NCBI GenBank assembly: GCA_016927755.1
Contig: JAFGLZ010000206.1
Span: 1-50,975, forward strand
Direction: 5' to 3'
Source: Phycisphaerae bacterium
Lineage (GTDB): Bacteria > Planctomycetota > Phycisphaerae > UBA1845 > JAFGLZ01
DNA length: 50,975 bases
The translations under genes were made by a program, and so were the position numbers. This document shows positions 38,922 through 48,201 of this stretch, piece by piece; the first letter of the stretch is position 1, and each line of letters opens with the position of its first letter. Below the pieces are notes generated by a model that was not told the origin of the DNA, ran no database searches, and saw nothing but the letters and a program-made list of their open reading frames with translations.

Positions 38922-41846
38922 ATGCCGATACCGAGAAGGATGGCGGAAACTGTCTGCGCACATGACGGACGGGGAGCATTACGGGCAGGGCGTGGCCGCG
39001 CGCTGACGGCGGTCGTGGCTGTTCTCGCACTCGGTCGCTTCTGCGGGGCGGAGAGCGTCCCGACGTCTCAGACGACGAGGCCCGTCGAGGCGACGAGGCC
39101 CGTCGAGGCGACGAGGCCCGTCGAGGCGACGGGGTCCGTCGGGGCGACGGGGTCCGTTTCGGCGACGGGGCCCGTCAAAGCGACGGGTTCCGTCAAAGCG
39201 ACGGGGTCCGCGGAATCACTGGTGAGCGACGATCAGGGCCGCATCGTGGTCCGCGACGTTCGCAAACTTCTGCAGCAGCGGGTGGTGAAGTGGTTCGACT
39301 TCGACGAGCGGAAGCGTGGTAACGTCGAGAGCGTTCCGATGTACTGGCGGAAGCACGTTGCCGAGGGTTTCCCGCACTATTTGGAGGGGCGTTTTGATTT
39401 CGAGAAGGGACATGAGGCGCCGCCGTCGTTCTATCTGGGCCTCACGGGCGGCAGCCTAGCGTATACGTATCACGCCCAAGACATTCTGGTCAACGCGCAC
39501 AGCAATTACATCATCACCGCGTGGGTTCGGCCCGATCGGCTAAACCACGCCCGAGCGTGGGTGAGCACGTTCTACTGTGACCGGAACGGTCAGAAGCTTC
39601 CGGGGACGGAGCGTTTCAGTCAGCCGGTGGGCGGGCTCGAGGCCCCGGCAGAGTGGCAGGAGGTCTCGATCCGCTTGCCTGGCGGATACGAGAAGGCTCG
39701 GTTCATTGGGCTGACCGTTTGGGCAGTGCAGCCTGCCCGCGAGCCCGACACGCCGGAGACGCGTCATGACATCTACCGGCAGGACATCAACGCCGGGGCC
39801 TGGTTCGACGACATTCGCGTCACCCGGCTTCCCCGCGGGTCGCTGACGACGGGTCAGGAGGGCAACGTCTTTGCCGTGGATCAGGAGCCGGCGTTGCACG
39901 TGGAAGTGAGCGATCCCGACGGGCGGGACCTCGCCGGACGGCTGGAGGTGTTCGCCGCGGACGGTCGTCGTCTGATGACGCGCCCGGTCGCGGTGGCGTC
40001 CGCTGGCGCTGCGGTCGTGGAATCGTTCGCTCTGGCTTCGCTGGCTCCGGGCACGTATACGGCCCGACTCACCATCCACTCGGGGGACTTGGAGTTGTCG
40101 GCGTATCAAGTCCGGTTTCTGCGGCTTCCGCCGAGCCTGAACGAACCGGGGTGGCGGAACGAGGGATTCGGCATCGTGCTGGGGCCCGACGACTACGAGC
40201 GCCCGCAGGCCACAAGCCGGCTGATCGATCTTCTGCGGGTGGCGCAGGCCAAGGTTCCCGTGGCCACGCCGGGCATTCGCAGTGTCGAGGATCCGTCGAC
40301 GGTCGCGGCCATCTCCGGTCTGACGGAGCACTTCTGGCAGGATCGCATCGGCGCCGTGGCGGTCCTTGGGGCCTGCGGTTCGAGGAACGACGGGGGGCCC
40401 TTGTCGCGGTCGGACGAATCTTGGCAGTCATTCTTGCTGAGCCTTGCCGAACGTCCTGACGCGTGGCGGCCGTACCTGATTCCGCCGCTGGCACGATACG
40501 CGAGCTTCGTTCACTGTTGGCAGGCCGGCGCAGACGAGGACGAGTGTCTTGCGTGGAACCCGCGCGTCGCGGGTGGGTTGAAGGTGTTCCGTCAGTCGCT
40601 CGATGAGCTGCTGCCGTCGTCGGAGATGGCGATTCCGTGGCCCATTCTGCACCAGTTGCGGGACAAGCTCAGCGAGAGCAAGTTCGTGTCGGTGCACATA
40701 CCGAATCTGGTCAGATCGGACGTCATCACGCGACGGGTGGGGGATCTGAAGAAGAGCCGAGGGGACGGTCTTTGGGTGACGGTGGAGCCCTTGGAGTCCT
40801 CGGGGTATGAGCGGCTGGCGAGGCTCTCGGATCTTGCGAAGCGTCTGATCGGCGCGCAGGCGGCGGGGGTTGAGGCGATCTTCGTTCCGAGCCTGTGGGA
40901 CGTGTCGAGGCGGTCGGCCGCGCCCGAGGTGGAGCCGCGCGAGGACTACATCGTGTTTCGGACGATCGCCGAGCTGCTGTCCCGGACGCGTCCGACCGGG
41001 GCGCTGTACCTGGGCGAGGGGATACACGTGGAGATGTTTTCGAGGGGCAAGTCGGCGATCCTTGCGCTCTGGGACGATAGGGCCCCTCCGGAAGGACGTG
41101 TCCTCGAGACGTACCTGGGCGCCGCTCCGGAAGTGGTGGATCTCTGGGGGCGGGCGGAGGCGTTGCCGCGGGTCGGGACCAATCACCGACTCCGGATCGG
41201 CCAGGTGCCCACGTTCGTTCGGGGCGCGGAGGTTTGGCACCTGAAGCTGCGGGCGAGTTTCGCGCTGGAGCCGGATCAGGTCGAAAGCAGCATTCGCCTG
41301 CACGAGCGAGACGTCCGGTTCGTGAACCCGAGGGGGACGCCGATCAGCGGTCTGCTGCGACTTCAGCCTCCGCCGGGGTGGGAGGTCCGCCCGGTGAGGA
41401 TTCCGTTCTCGCTGGCAGCGGGGCAGGAGTTCCGGGCCAAGGTGACGCTGCGGTTCTTCACGAACGAGGTCGCGGGCCAGAAGCGACTTCTCGGCGAGTT
41501 CCTGATCGATTCGGACCGGACGTACGAGTTCGTGGCGCAGGCGCCCTTCGAGCTGGGTCTGGACGACTTTGAGGTGCATAGCTTCGCGCGGATCGAGGGT
41601 AACAACGTGATCGTTCACCAGACGATCACGCACCGGGCCGAGAAGCGAATCGACATCGAGGGGTACGTTCTGGCTCCGGGTCGGGCCCGGATGGTCCGGA
41701 TGTACCGCCGCATCGAGCCGGGGCAGACGATCAACAAGCAGTACGTTCTGGAGAACGCCAACCTGCTGCGGGGACGGCGGATTCGTGTCGGTCTCAAGGA
41801 GATCCACGGCCCTCGGCTGCTAAATCAGATCGTGACTATCCAGTGA
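38922..41846 (+). CDS. Large secreted protein of unknown function
   Basis: 974 residues; two candidate ATGs (38922, 38940), neither with a good ribosome site. A hydrophobic signal-type segment (RALTAVVAVLALGRFCGAES, ending near residue 45) is followed by eight near-identical six-residue repeats of the RPVEAT type (see 39075). A carbohydrate-binding-like jelly roll (about 140-310) contains NYIITAWVRPD and EWQEVSIRLPGGYEKARFIGL. A beta domain (about 320-400), a helical/TIM-like region (about 410-720) and a C-terminal beta-sandwich region with HLKLRASFALEP and IRVGLKEIHG complete it. It is the first of three same-strand genes (HEAT protein, one-TM protein) probably co-transcribed. Function unknown. 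Confidence 0.7.
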   Translation: MPIPRRMAETVCAHDGRGALRAGRGRALTAVVAVLALGRFCGAESVPTSQTTRPVEATRPVEATRPVEATGSVGATGSVSATGPVKATGSVKATGSAESLVSDDQGRIVVRDVRKLLQQRVVKWFDFDERKRGNVESVPMYWRKHVAEGFPHYLEGRFDFEKGHEAPPSFYLGLTGGSLAYTYHAQDILVNAHSNYIITAWVRPDRLNHARAWVSTFYCDRNGQKLPGTERFSQPVGGLEAPAEWQEVSIRLPGGYEKARFIGLTVWAVQPAREPDTPETRHDIYRQDINAGAWFDDIRVTRLPRGSLTTGQEGNVFAVDQEPALHVEVSDPDGRDLAGRLEVFAADGRRLMTRPVAVASAGAAVVESFALASLAPGTYTARLTIHSGDLELSAYQVRFLRLPPSLNEPGWRNEGFGIVLGPDDYERPQATSRLIDLLRVAQAKVPVATPGIRSVEDPSTVAAISGLTEHFWQDRIGAVAVLGACGSRNDGGPLSRSDESWQSFLLSLAERPDAWRPYLIPPLARYASFVHCWQAGADEDECLAWNPRVAGGLKVFRQSLDELLPSSEMAIPWPILHQLRDKLSESKFVSVHIPNLVRSDVITRRVGDLKKSRGDGLWVTVEPLESSGYERLARLSDLAKRLIGAQAAGVEAIFVPSLWDVSRRSAAPEVEPREDYIVFRTIAELLSRTRPTGALYLGEGIHVEMFSRGKSAILALWDDRAPPEGRVLETYLGAAPEVVDLWGRAEALPRVGTNHRLRIGQVPTFVRGAEVWHLKLRASFALEPDQVESSIRLHERDVRFVNPRGTPISGLLRLQPPPGWEVRPVRIPFSLAAGQEFRAKVTLRFFTNEVAGQKRLLGEFLIDSDRTYEFVAQAPFELGLDDFEVHSFARIEGNNVIVHQTITHRAEKRIDIEGYVLAPGRARMVRMYRRIEPGQTINKQYVLENANLLRGRRIRVGLKEIHGPRLLNQIVTIQ
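39075..39218 (+). repeat. 18-bp coding minisatellite, eight units
   Basis: ACGAGGCCCGTCGAGGCG three times identically (39075-39128), then diverging units starting ACGGGG, each 18 bases with no shift of frame. It encodes T(R/G)(P/S)V(E/G/S/K)A repeats as a flexible linker after the signal segment. Copy number probably varies between strains. Confidence 0.9.
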
Positions 41847-41882
41847 TGTGATGTAATCGGGCGGATTAGCCGATACCTAGAG

Positions 41883-43898
41883 ATGCCGGAGGTCCTGCAT
41901 CAAGGCGGAAAGAGCGCGCTCATGACGGTCAATCTGCCAGTACTGGAAATCCTGCAGGGGAGCGAGAACCCATCCGCTGACGAGGCCCTCGTCGAGGGGC
42001 TCGCCCGCGCTGAAGCGTCGTGCCACGAGTCTTTCGTGGACGTCCTGCTCGCCCGCCGGTCGAAGAAGGGCCTGAGCGGGTTGATCGCTCACTTCCATCA
42101 CATGGCTCCGAAGCTTCAATCGAGGATTCTGGAGCACTCCGAGACGCTGTTCGGGGCGCTGCGGGGGTGCATCAAGTCTCGGGATTTGCAGACCCGCCAG
42201 AACGCACTGGAGATGGTTCGTCGGACGGGGAGCTACCGTCTGGCGTATCTGCTGAGTCTGGCGCTGCATGATTCGTCCGCCAACGTTCGCCAGCGTGCCG
42301 CTGAAGTGCTTCGGGAGTTGGCGGACCGCTACTTCCGGCAGGAGAAGATCACGCTGGAGGTGTTGGCCACGGGCCCGTTTTCGGGGGCGGAGCAGGCGTC
42401 GGTCCAGGCGTTTTCGCTGGCTCGTCTGGCGGAGGAACGTACGTTCCTCATCTCGGCGATCGCCGAGGCGGTCAACGACTATGACGTGCATCGCCGACCG
42501 GAGGTCGCCGAGACGGTGGTGTGGTTCGCGCGGCATCTCAACGAGACGCTTTGGCGGGCGATCGCGAACCGGTTGAGCAACTGCGGGCGCGCGGTCGTGC
42601 AGTTGATCGAGACTCGGAGCGATCCTCGGATGGTTCCGTTCATCTACCAGGCCTTGGGGCATCGCGATCTTCGTCCGGTCGTGGCGCGGATCATCTCGTA
42701 CGAGGCGAACGACGAGTTCATGACGGAGTTCGTGCGGTGGGCGTTCTTGACGTCTGATCCGCGTGTGCGTCGCGGGATTGCGTCGATTCGGAGCTTGAAC
42801 TGGCTGGCGCGGCGTGGCCGGGCCATCATGGATTTGCCGGAAGGCCTTCAGTCGCGGGCGGTGGACCTGATCCTGGCCAGCACGATGGCGATCGAGCGGA
42901 AGGTGGCGGTGTGCAGAGACCTACTGCTTTCGGGCCAGCGAGTGGCGCAGCGAGCGGGCTTGTGGGGGTTGATCGCGATTGAGGACCCGATGAGCACGCA
43001 GCTCATCCGAACGGTCGTTCAGTGGGAGGATCAGGATCTGTCGGCGGTGGCGGTTCGTGAGATGATGCGGCGGTGCCCCGAGGATCTCCCCTCGTTGCTG
43101 GCGGAACAGCTTGCCAGCGATTCGCCGTCGCTCCGACAACTGGCCAGCGAGCAGGTTACGGGATACGGATTCGATCAGTACTGGCAGAGCTTCGAGATGC
43201 TTTCGGAGGAGGATCGGCGCCGTCTGGGCAAGGCGTTGCTCATGATGGGTCGGGACTTCGTCTCGCAGGTTCGCAACAAGCTCGCGGGTTCGCGGGCGCA
43301 CGATCGGCTTCGGGCGGTTCAGATCGTCGCGGCGCTCGATCTGCAGGGGCAGCTCGACGAGGAGGTGTATCGGATCGCATACGACCCGGACTCCTACGTC
43401 CGGAGTTCGGTGATGTCGCTCCTGGGCCGGCTGCCGGGTCCGACGAGCGAGCGGATCTTGCTGAACGGGCTCAACGACACGGACGAACGAGCTCAGGCGA
43501 ACGCCATCGAGGCCCTGGAGCGGCTTCGAGCGAGCGACCGGTTCAACCAGATTCGGCAGCACTTGAGCTCCGACGACAACCGGGTCCGCGCGAACGCCGT
43601 GAAGGCCTTGCTGTCGTTCCAGTCTCCCGAGGCCGCGGCGATCTTGATCGAGATGCTCGAGCACCGGCGGGCGGAACAGCGGCTCAGCGCGCTGTGGGTG
43701 GTGGAAGTGCTGAAGCTCATGTCGGTTTCGGGGCGGGTGCTGAAGCTCGCCAAGTACGACCCGGATCCGAACGTGCGACGGCGCGCGCTTCAGGCGGTGG
43801 CCGTGATGAACAACTCTCTGCGCGGCAGCGGCGTTGGCGGCAGACAGGCGCCTGCCGCGGCTTCGGGGACGCGGGTGACCGAGGAGGCGGCTTCATGA
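41883..43898 (+). CDS. HEAT-repeat protein
   Basis: 671 residues; an alternative ATG at 41922 is better spaced from GGAAAGAG and gives a 658-residue product. The whole sequence is helical pairs of HEAT type: QNALEMVRRTGSYRLAYLLSLALHD, SANVRQRAAEVLRELADRYF, SYVRSSVMSLLGRLPG, ERAQANAIEALERLR, NRVRANAVKALLSFQSPEAAAILIEML, NVRRRALQAVAVM. There is no signal peptide, so it is cytoplasmic. It should act as a scaffold. It starts 36 bases after the large secreted protein gene and overlaps the next gene by ATGA (43895-43898). Confidence 0.85.
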   Translation: MPEVLHQGGKSALMTVNLPVLEILQGSENPSADEALVEGLARAEASCHESFVDVLLARRSKKGLSGLIAHFHHMAPKLQSRILEHSETLFGALRGCIKSRDLQTRQNALEMVRRTGSYRLAYLLSLALHDSSANVRQRAAEVLRELADRYFRQEKITLEVLATGPFSGAEQASVQAFSLARLAEERTFLISAIAEAVNDYDVHRRPEVAETVVWFARHLNETLWRAIANRLSNCGRAVVQLIETRSDPRMVPFIYQALGHRDLRPVVARIISYEANDEFMTEFVRWAFLTSDPRVRRGIASIRSLNWLARRGRAIMDLPEGLQSRAVDLILASTMAIERKVAVCRDLLLSGQRVAQRAGLWGLIAIEDPMSTQLIRTVVQWEDQDLSAVAVREMMRRCPEDLPSLLAEQLASDSPSLRQLASEQVTGYGFDQYWQSFEMLSEEDRRRLGKALLMMGRDFVSQVRNKLAGSRAHDRLRAVQIVAALDLQGQLDEEVYRIAYDPDSYVRSSVMSLLGRLPGPTSERILLNGLNDTDERAQANAIEALERLRASDRFNQIRQHLSSDDNRVRANAVKALLSFQSPEAAAILIEMLEHRRAEQRLSALWVVEVLKLMSVSGRVLKLAKYDPDPNVRRRALQAVAVMNNSLRGSGVGGRQAPAAASGTRVTEEAAS

Positions 43899-44428
43899 TC
43901 CCGTGGGTGCTGGCGACGATCGGCCGGTCGGAGCGGCTCGACGCCATGCGGCGAGGGTTCACGAGCAAGTCCGAGCCGGGGTCCGGCGCTTGGACGGGCC
44001 TGCTGGTCGTACTGATCCTGATCGTGGCGGCCATCCTGATCCTGCTGCTGGTGAACCGATATCAACAGGGGAAGGCGGGAGCACGGCACAGCGGCGCTGC
44101 GGGGCTATTCAAGGAGGTTTTGCAGAAGCTGCCTCTCGGCCTTCAAGACCGTGCCCTCTTGCGTCGGTTGGCGAGCGACATGGACCTTCCCAACCCGACG
44201 GTGATGCTGCTCACGCCGAAGCTGTTCGCGGAGATCTCGTACACGTACGTGGCGGGCAAACCGGGGGAGACGGGCTCAGACCTGTCGCGACTGGCCTCCA
44301 TCTGCAAGCTGCTGTTCGGCCACGACATGCCCCGACCCCAGCCGGGCGAGTTCGAGGGGGAGAAGGGGTCTGGCCACTCGTCCGGCGCTCCACGAGAAGA
44401 TACCGCTTCGAGAACCCGTTTCCAGTAG
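43895..44428 (+). CDS. One-TM protein coupled to the HEAT protein
   Basis: 177 residues; ATGA overlap with the HEAT gene and GAGGAGG seven bases upstream. A strong hydrophobic helix lies at about 35-55 (GLLVVLILIVAAILILLLV). After it comes a soluble domain with LFKEVLQKLPLGLQDRALLRRLASDMDLPNPTVMLLTPKLFAEI and a charged tail. The soluble part probably faces the cytoplasm or envelope and may anchor the HEAT protein (inference from coupling). No family was recognised. Confidence 0.7.
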   Translation: MIPWVLATIGRSERLDAMRRGFTSKSEPGSGAWTGLLVVLILIVAAILILLLVNRYQQGKAGARHSGAAGLFKEVLQKLPLGLQDRALLRRLASDMDLPNPTVMLLTPKLFAEISYTYVAGKPGETGSDLSRLASICKLLFGHDMPRPQPGEFEGEKGSGHSSGAPREDTASRTRFQ

Positions 44429-44846
44429 GTCGCGGTCCCTCTGGTACCGATGCGACCGGCTCATCCCGCCCACTTTCCGCATGCCCGGGTCCGTCTTAAC
44501 GGGCTTTTCGCGACGGGTGTCAAAGCCTGTTGAAACGGGCTCCGTGTCGGTGGCGAGAACAGGAAGAGCGTGCGTCCTCGGCCAACCAGCCCTAGCAGGG
44601 CAGGCCTATCAGCCCGCCTACGGCGGGAAAGCCCCGTGAACGGGGCTGGGGCCGCGCGCAGCGTTTGGCCTTGGCGCCCGCCGATGTTGTCACGGACCCT
44701 CGACTCCCGAGGTCCCTACTTCCTTGCCGCGTGGGCGCTCCATCGGTAGTCTGTTCGTACGACAATCGAGGACGACCATGACGGCCTGGGTGGGCAGGGG
44801 CGACGGCGGGCGCGCCCGGTCGCGTCATGATGGAGCGAGGCCTGCG
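44429..44846. repeat. Intergenic region with a cluster of hairpins
   Basis: AGCCTGT-TGAA-ACGGGCT (44524-44541, one G-T pair), GCCCT-AGC-AGGGC (44589-44601), CCCGCC-TAC-GGCGGG (44613-44627) and AGCCCCG-TGAA-CGGGGCT (44630-44647). A possible promoter for yjbQ follows: TTGCCG (44724-44729), 17 bases, TAGTCT (44747-44752). No gene is seen. Confidence 0.7.
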
Positions 44847-45260
44847 ATGAAGACAGTGGATGTCCGGACGAAGCGGCGCTGTGAGTTCGTGGACGTGACG
44901 CGAGAGGTCGAGGCTATCGCGGGCGAGTCGGGCGTCAAGCAAGGCCTGTGCGTCTGCTTCGTTCCGCACACGACAGCAGGGGTGACGATCCAGGAGAACG
45001 CCGATCCGGACGTGACGCGCGACCTGGACTACAAGCTGGGCGAGCTGATCCCGAAAGAGGATCGCGGGTTCCGGCACAACGAGGGCAACAGCGACGCACA
45101 CCTGAAATCGTCGCTGCTGGGGGCGTCGCAGACGCTCCTGATCCAGAACGGACGGCTCGTTCTGGGCACGTGGCAGGCGATCTACTTCGCGGAGTTTGAC
45201 GGGCCACGACAACGAAAGATGCACGTCGAGGTGATGGGCGGGGCTTCAGCGTGTTCGTAG
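44847..45260 (+). CDS. yjbQ: YjbQ/UPF0047 family protein
   Basis: 137 residues from the ATG at 44847 with GGAG/CGAGG upstream; the longer frame is not supported by a ribosome site. The family is recognised by CVCFVPHTTAGVTIQENADPDV (about 32-53, with the His of the active-site-like pocket), GFRHNEGNSDAHLKSSLLGAS (about 73-93) and LGTWQAIYFAEFDGPR near the end. YjbQ proteins have weak thiamine-phosphate synthase-like activity in vitro, and the biological role is unsettled. It is cytoplasmic and forms trimers in known structures. Confidence 0.92.
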   Translation: MKTVDVRTKRRCEFVDVTREVEAIAGESGVKQGLCVCFVPHTTAGVTIQENADPDVTRDLDYKLGELIPKEDRGFRHNEGNSDAHLKSSLLGASQTLLIQNGRLVLGTWQAIYFAEFDGPRQRKMHVEVMGGASACS

Positions 45261-45349
45261 TCGTGGGTCGTTCGGGCGGCGCGTCGGGGGGTCCGCGGGC
45301 GTCCGGATGACTTCCTGGCATCGTTGGGCAGGCGCGCCTTGCGGTATTG

Positions 45350-46225
45350 ATGATGCGAGTTCTTGCCACCGGCGATTTGCACTACAACATACGTCGAAGC
45401 CGCGGACCGACGGAGGCTCTGGCCGAGCGGATCTCTCGGGAAACGGCGGAGGTCCTCCTGCTGCTGGGCGACATCGGGGGGCGTCGTCTGGAGGTCCTGG
45501 CGGAGGCGCTTCGACTCTTCGGGGGGTTTGGCGGCAAGAAGATGCTCGTGGCCGGCAATCACGATCTGTGGACGGCGCCTCGGGGCGACAGTCTTCGTCG
45601 CTACGAGGTGGAGATCGCGGAGGTTTGCCGAGAGGAGGGGTGGCATTACCTCGACGCGTGTCCCGCGTACGTGGACGAGGTCGCGTTCGTGGGCAACATC
45701 GGCTGGTATGACCACAGCTACCGGTTGGCGTCGCTGGGGGTTCCGGTTCGCTTCTATCAGGCGAAGATCGCGCCGGGGGCGGCCGCTCGCCTGTCGGAGC
45801 ACCGGCATCTGCTGGACGGGATGCGCGACGTTCCGTCCCGCGCCATGGAGATCACGACGCGATGGATGGATGGCCGGCACGTGCGTCTGCCTTACGGGGA
45901 CGAGGCGTTCTCGGAGCACCTGGCCGAGAAGCTGCGACGGCATCTGAGCGAAGCGGCGGATCGAGCGCGCAAGATCATCGTGGGCATGCATCACCTGCCG
46001 TTCGCGGAGATGGTGGTTCGCACGGGCAATCCGGCGTGGGACTTCGCGACGAACTATCTCGGCAGTGAGATCTTCGGCGAGGTCTTGCTGGCCCAACCCA
46101 AGGTCACGCACCTGCTGTGCGCGCACAACCACCGCGCTCGAGAGATGCACCGGGGGCACCTGACGTGCCGCAGCGTCGGATCGACTTACACCGACAAGCA
46201 CGTTGTGGCGATCGAGCTCGCGTGA
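45350..46225 (+). CDS. Metallophosphoesterase
   Basis: 291 residues. The ATG at 45350 (or 45353) is chosen over a TTG three bases earlier. Calcineurin-like motifs are complete: GDLH (8-11), GDIG (40-43), GNHD (69-72), GMHHLPF (about 218) and CAHNH (about 262). Two metal ions are expected. Substrates in the family range from phosphodiesters to proteins and nucleotides, and nothing specific is visible. It follows yjbQ on the same strand after 89 bases. Confidence 0.9.
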   Translation: MMRVLATGDLHYNIRRSRGPTEALAERISRETAEVLLLLGDIGGRRLEVLAEALRLFGGFGGKKMLVAGNHDLWTAPRGDSLRRYEVEIAEVCREEGWHYLDACPAYVDEVAFVGNIGWYDHSYRLASLGVPVRFYQAKIAPGAAARLSEHRHLLDGMRDVPSRAMEITTRWMDGRHVRLPYGDEAFSEHLAEKLRRHLSEAADRARKIIVGMHHLPFAEMVVRTGNPAWDFATNYLGSEIFGEVLLAQPKVTHLLCAHNHRAREMHRGHLTCRSVGSTYTDKHVVAIELA

Positions 46226-46367
46226 ATGCCGTCAGGCCGGGCGAGACTCAGGGGAGGCCTGCCGGAGGCGGGGTGAGCCGAGGTCGTCGCCTTGCCGTGG
46301 CGGAACGCGTCTGACTATATTGAAGTGCGCCTTGGGGCATCCCTTCCGGGGCCGCGACGGAGGCATC

Positions 46368-48053
46368 ATGACGAACGCGGTGGGAGAGACGCACGCAGCC
46401 GGTTTCCCGTCAGTCGCGGCAGATCACCAACGCAAGAGGCTGGCACTGGGCTTCGTCGTGGCGTTGATTCCCTTCACATTACTGGTCTATCGATTCGACT
46501 GGCTGGTGGATGACGCCTTCATCTCGTTTCGGTACGCCAAGCACCTCGCTCAAGGGCACGGGCTTCGTTTCAACGTCAGCGAGCGTCCTCCGGTGGAGGG
46601 GTACAGCAACTTCTTGTGGGTGCTGGTGCTTGCCTCGTTCGAGCGTTTCGGGTTGCCCGCTCCGATCGTCTCCCGTGTGATATCAATCGCTTGCGGCGTG
46701 GTTCTGCTATGGCGCGTCCTGCGACTGCTGACGGAGCGATTGAAGCTGCCGCCGCCGGCGTTGTTCGTCTCGGCGGTGTTCCTGTCCACATTGCCCCCTC
46801 TGGCGGTGTGGGCGACATCGGGGCTGGCAACGGTACCGTTCGCGCTTCTGGTCTTCGTGGTCTACGAGCTGCTCCTGGCGGATCCGAAGGCTCCTCGAGG
46901 TTTGGCGGGGGGCATCGCCTCGGCGTTGGTGATCCTGCTTCGCGTGGACGGAATGGTCTGGGTGGGCGCGCTGATCGGCGTGGCCCTGCTGGGCGCCGTT
47001 GTGAAACGTGAGACGGGCGTTCTTGGCCGCCTGGCCGTGTGCGCGGGGATCGCGGGGGCGACGCTGATCGCGCTAACGGTCTTTCGACTTGCGTACTTCG
47101 GCTGGCCGCTGCCCAACACGGTGTACGCCAAGGTTGGAATGTCCGCCATGACACTGGCAAGGGGGGGGAAGTACGTGGCGTGCTTTCTGCTGACCTTTCC
47201 GCAGTTGATGGTGATCCTAGTCTGGGGGGCGGTGGTGGTTCTGCGAACCGGGCGCGATTGGACGCTGGGCCCTCAGGTCGTCCTGATCCTGCTCTTCGGC
47301 TTCGGCTATCCCGCCCTTGCAGGGGGCGATTGGATGGCGATGGGTCGGCTCTTGGTCCCGGCCATGCCGTTCTTGGCGATCCTTTTCGGCATTCTCTTGG
47401 GCAAGTTACCCTTCGGATCGACGACGATTCTGGGCTTGGGCGCCGGTTGCGTCGTGTTGTCATTGCTGCCGATGCACGACGTACACGTGATTGGCCAGGG
47501 AGTGCGGCAGGCTCTGCACTTCCGGTACAACACGAATCGATTCGCGAGCGAGTACGAGGAGTGGCGAGTGGAGCGAGATCGCGGTCTTTCGCGGGCCTTG
47601 CTCGGGCGTACGCTGGCCCGGTACACCCAGCCCGGCGAGAGCATCGTGATGGGCGCCATCGGGGCGGTCGGCTACTACAGCGAGTTGATCATCTATGACA
47701 CGGCGGGGCTTGTGCATCCCGAGATCGCGCATCGAGACGTTGGGCGGCGGCGGAGCTCGGCGGGGCATGACAAGGGCGTTCCCCCGTCGTTCTTTCTGAA
47801 GTATCACCCGACGTACTACCTGGCGTTTCTTCTCGACGTTCCCGAGGAGAGAGCGTCGGCCATGGAGCCGGGGCGGTGGGCTCGCGTGGGTGGTCGCGTC
47901 TGTCAGCCCGAGTTCTATCCGCCGAGCGCTGCGGCCCTGTATGATCCCTTGGGGCTGCCGCTTCCGGCGGCGAAGGGATGCGCCGGGGCGAAGCTGTTGA
48001 TCCTGTTCGTCCAGAAGGATCGAGTTGAGGATCGATTAGCGCAGCGTCCGTGA
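46368..48053 (+). CDS. GT-C membrane glycosyltransferase
   Basis: 561 residues from the ATG at 46368 (GGAGG upstream). About ten hydrophobic helices. After the first one the motif FDWLVDDAFISFRYAKHLAQ (44-63, Asp48-Asp49) marks the periplasmic loop of GT-C enzymes that use a polyprenyl-phosphate sugar, followed by PPVEGYSNFLWV. A C-terminal soluble part of about 130 residues begins near VGYYSELIIYDTAG. It probably adds a sugar to lipid, protein or glycan on the outside of the inner membrane. The kdsB gene next to it suggests LPS/glycan assembly, but not one pathway. Confidence 0.85.
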   Translation: MTNAVGETHAAGFPSVAADHQRKRLALGFVVALIPFTLLVYRFDWLVDDAFISFRYAKHLAQGHGLRFNVSERPPVEGYSNFLWVLVLASFERFGLPAPIVSRVISIACGVVLLWRVLRLLTERLKLPPPALFVSAVFLSTLPPLAVWATSGLATVPFALLVFVVYELLLADPKAPRGLAGGIASALVILLRVDGMVWVGALIGVALLGAVVKRETGVLGRLAVCAGIAGATLIALTVFRLAYFGWPLPNTVYAKVGMSAMTLARGGKYVACFLLTFPQLMVILVWGAVVVLRTGRDWTLGPQVVLILLFGFGYPALAGGDWMAMGRLLVPAMPFLAILFGILLGKLPFGSTTILGLGAGCVVLSLLPMHDVHVIGQGVRQALHFRYNTNRFASEYEEWRVERDRGLSRALLGRTLARYTQPGESIVMGAIGAVGYYSELIIYDTAGLVHPEIAHRDVGRRRSSAGHDKGVPPSFFLKYHPTYYLAFLLDVPEERASAMEPGRWARVGGRVCQPEFYPPSAAALYDPLGLPLPAAKGCAGAKLLILFVQKDRVEDRLAQRP

Positions 48054-48119
48054 GCCGGTCGGCATCGGGCGTCATGATCTCGCGGAAGCGTCCGTGATGG
48101 GCGGGGGAGTGGATTTGCT

Positions 48120-48148
48120 TTGACAGTCCCGGTCGCTTGCGTTAGCAT
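48120..48148 (+). promoter_or_regulatory. Promoter of kdsB-pyrG
   Basis: TTGACA (48120-48125), a 17-base spacer and TAGCAT (48143-48148). It predicts a transcript start near 48155, which rules out the upstream in-frame TTG at 48148 as a start codon and supports the TTG at 48202. Confidence 0.75.
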
Positions 48149-48201
48149 TGCGCCGCAACTTGGAGCGGTGTTTCGTTTGTCTTCCGGTTGCAGGTGTCGC
48201 A

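Noticed and set aside
40428..41807. A 459-residue open frame on - opposite the large secreted protein
   Set aside because: Arg/Leu/Pro-rich shadow without start signals; the + frame has a signal segment and domains.
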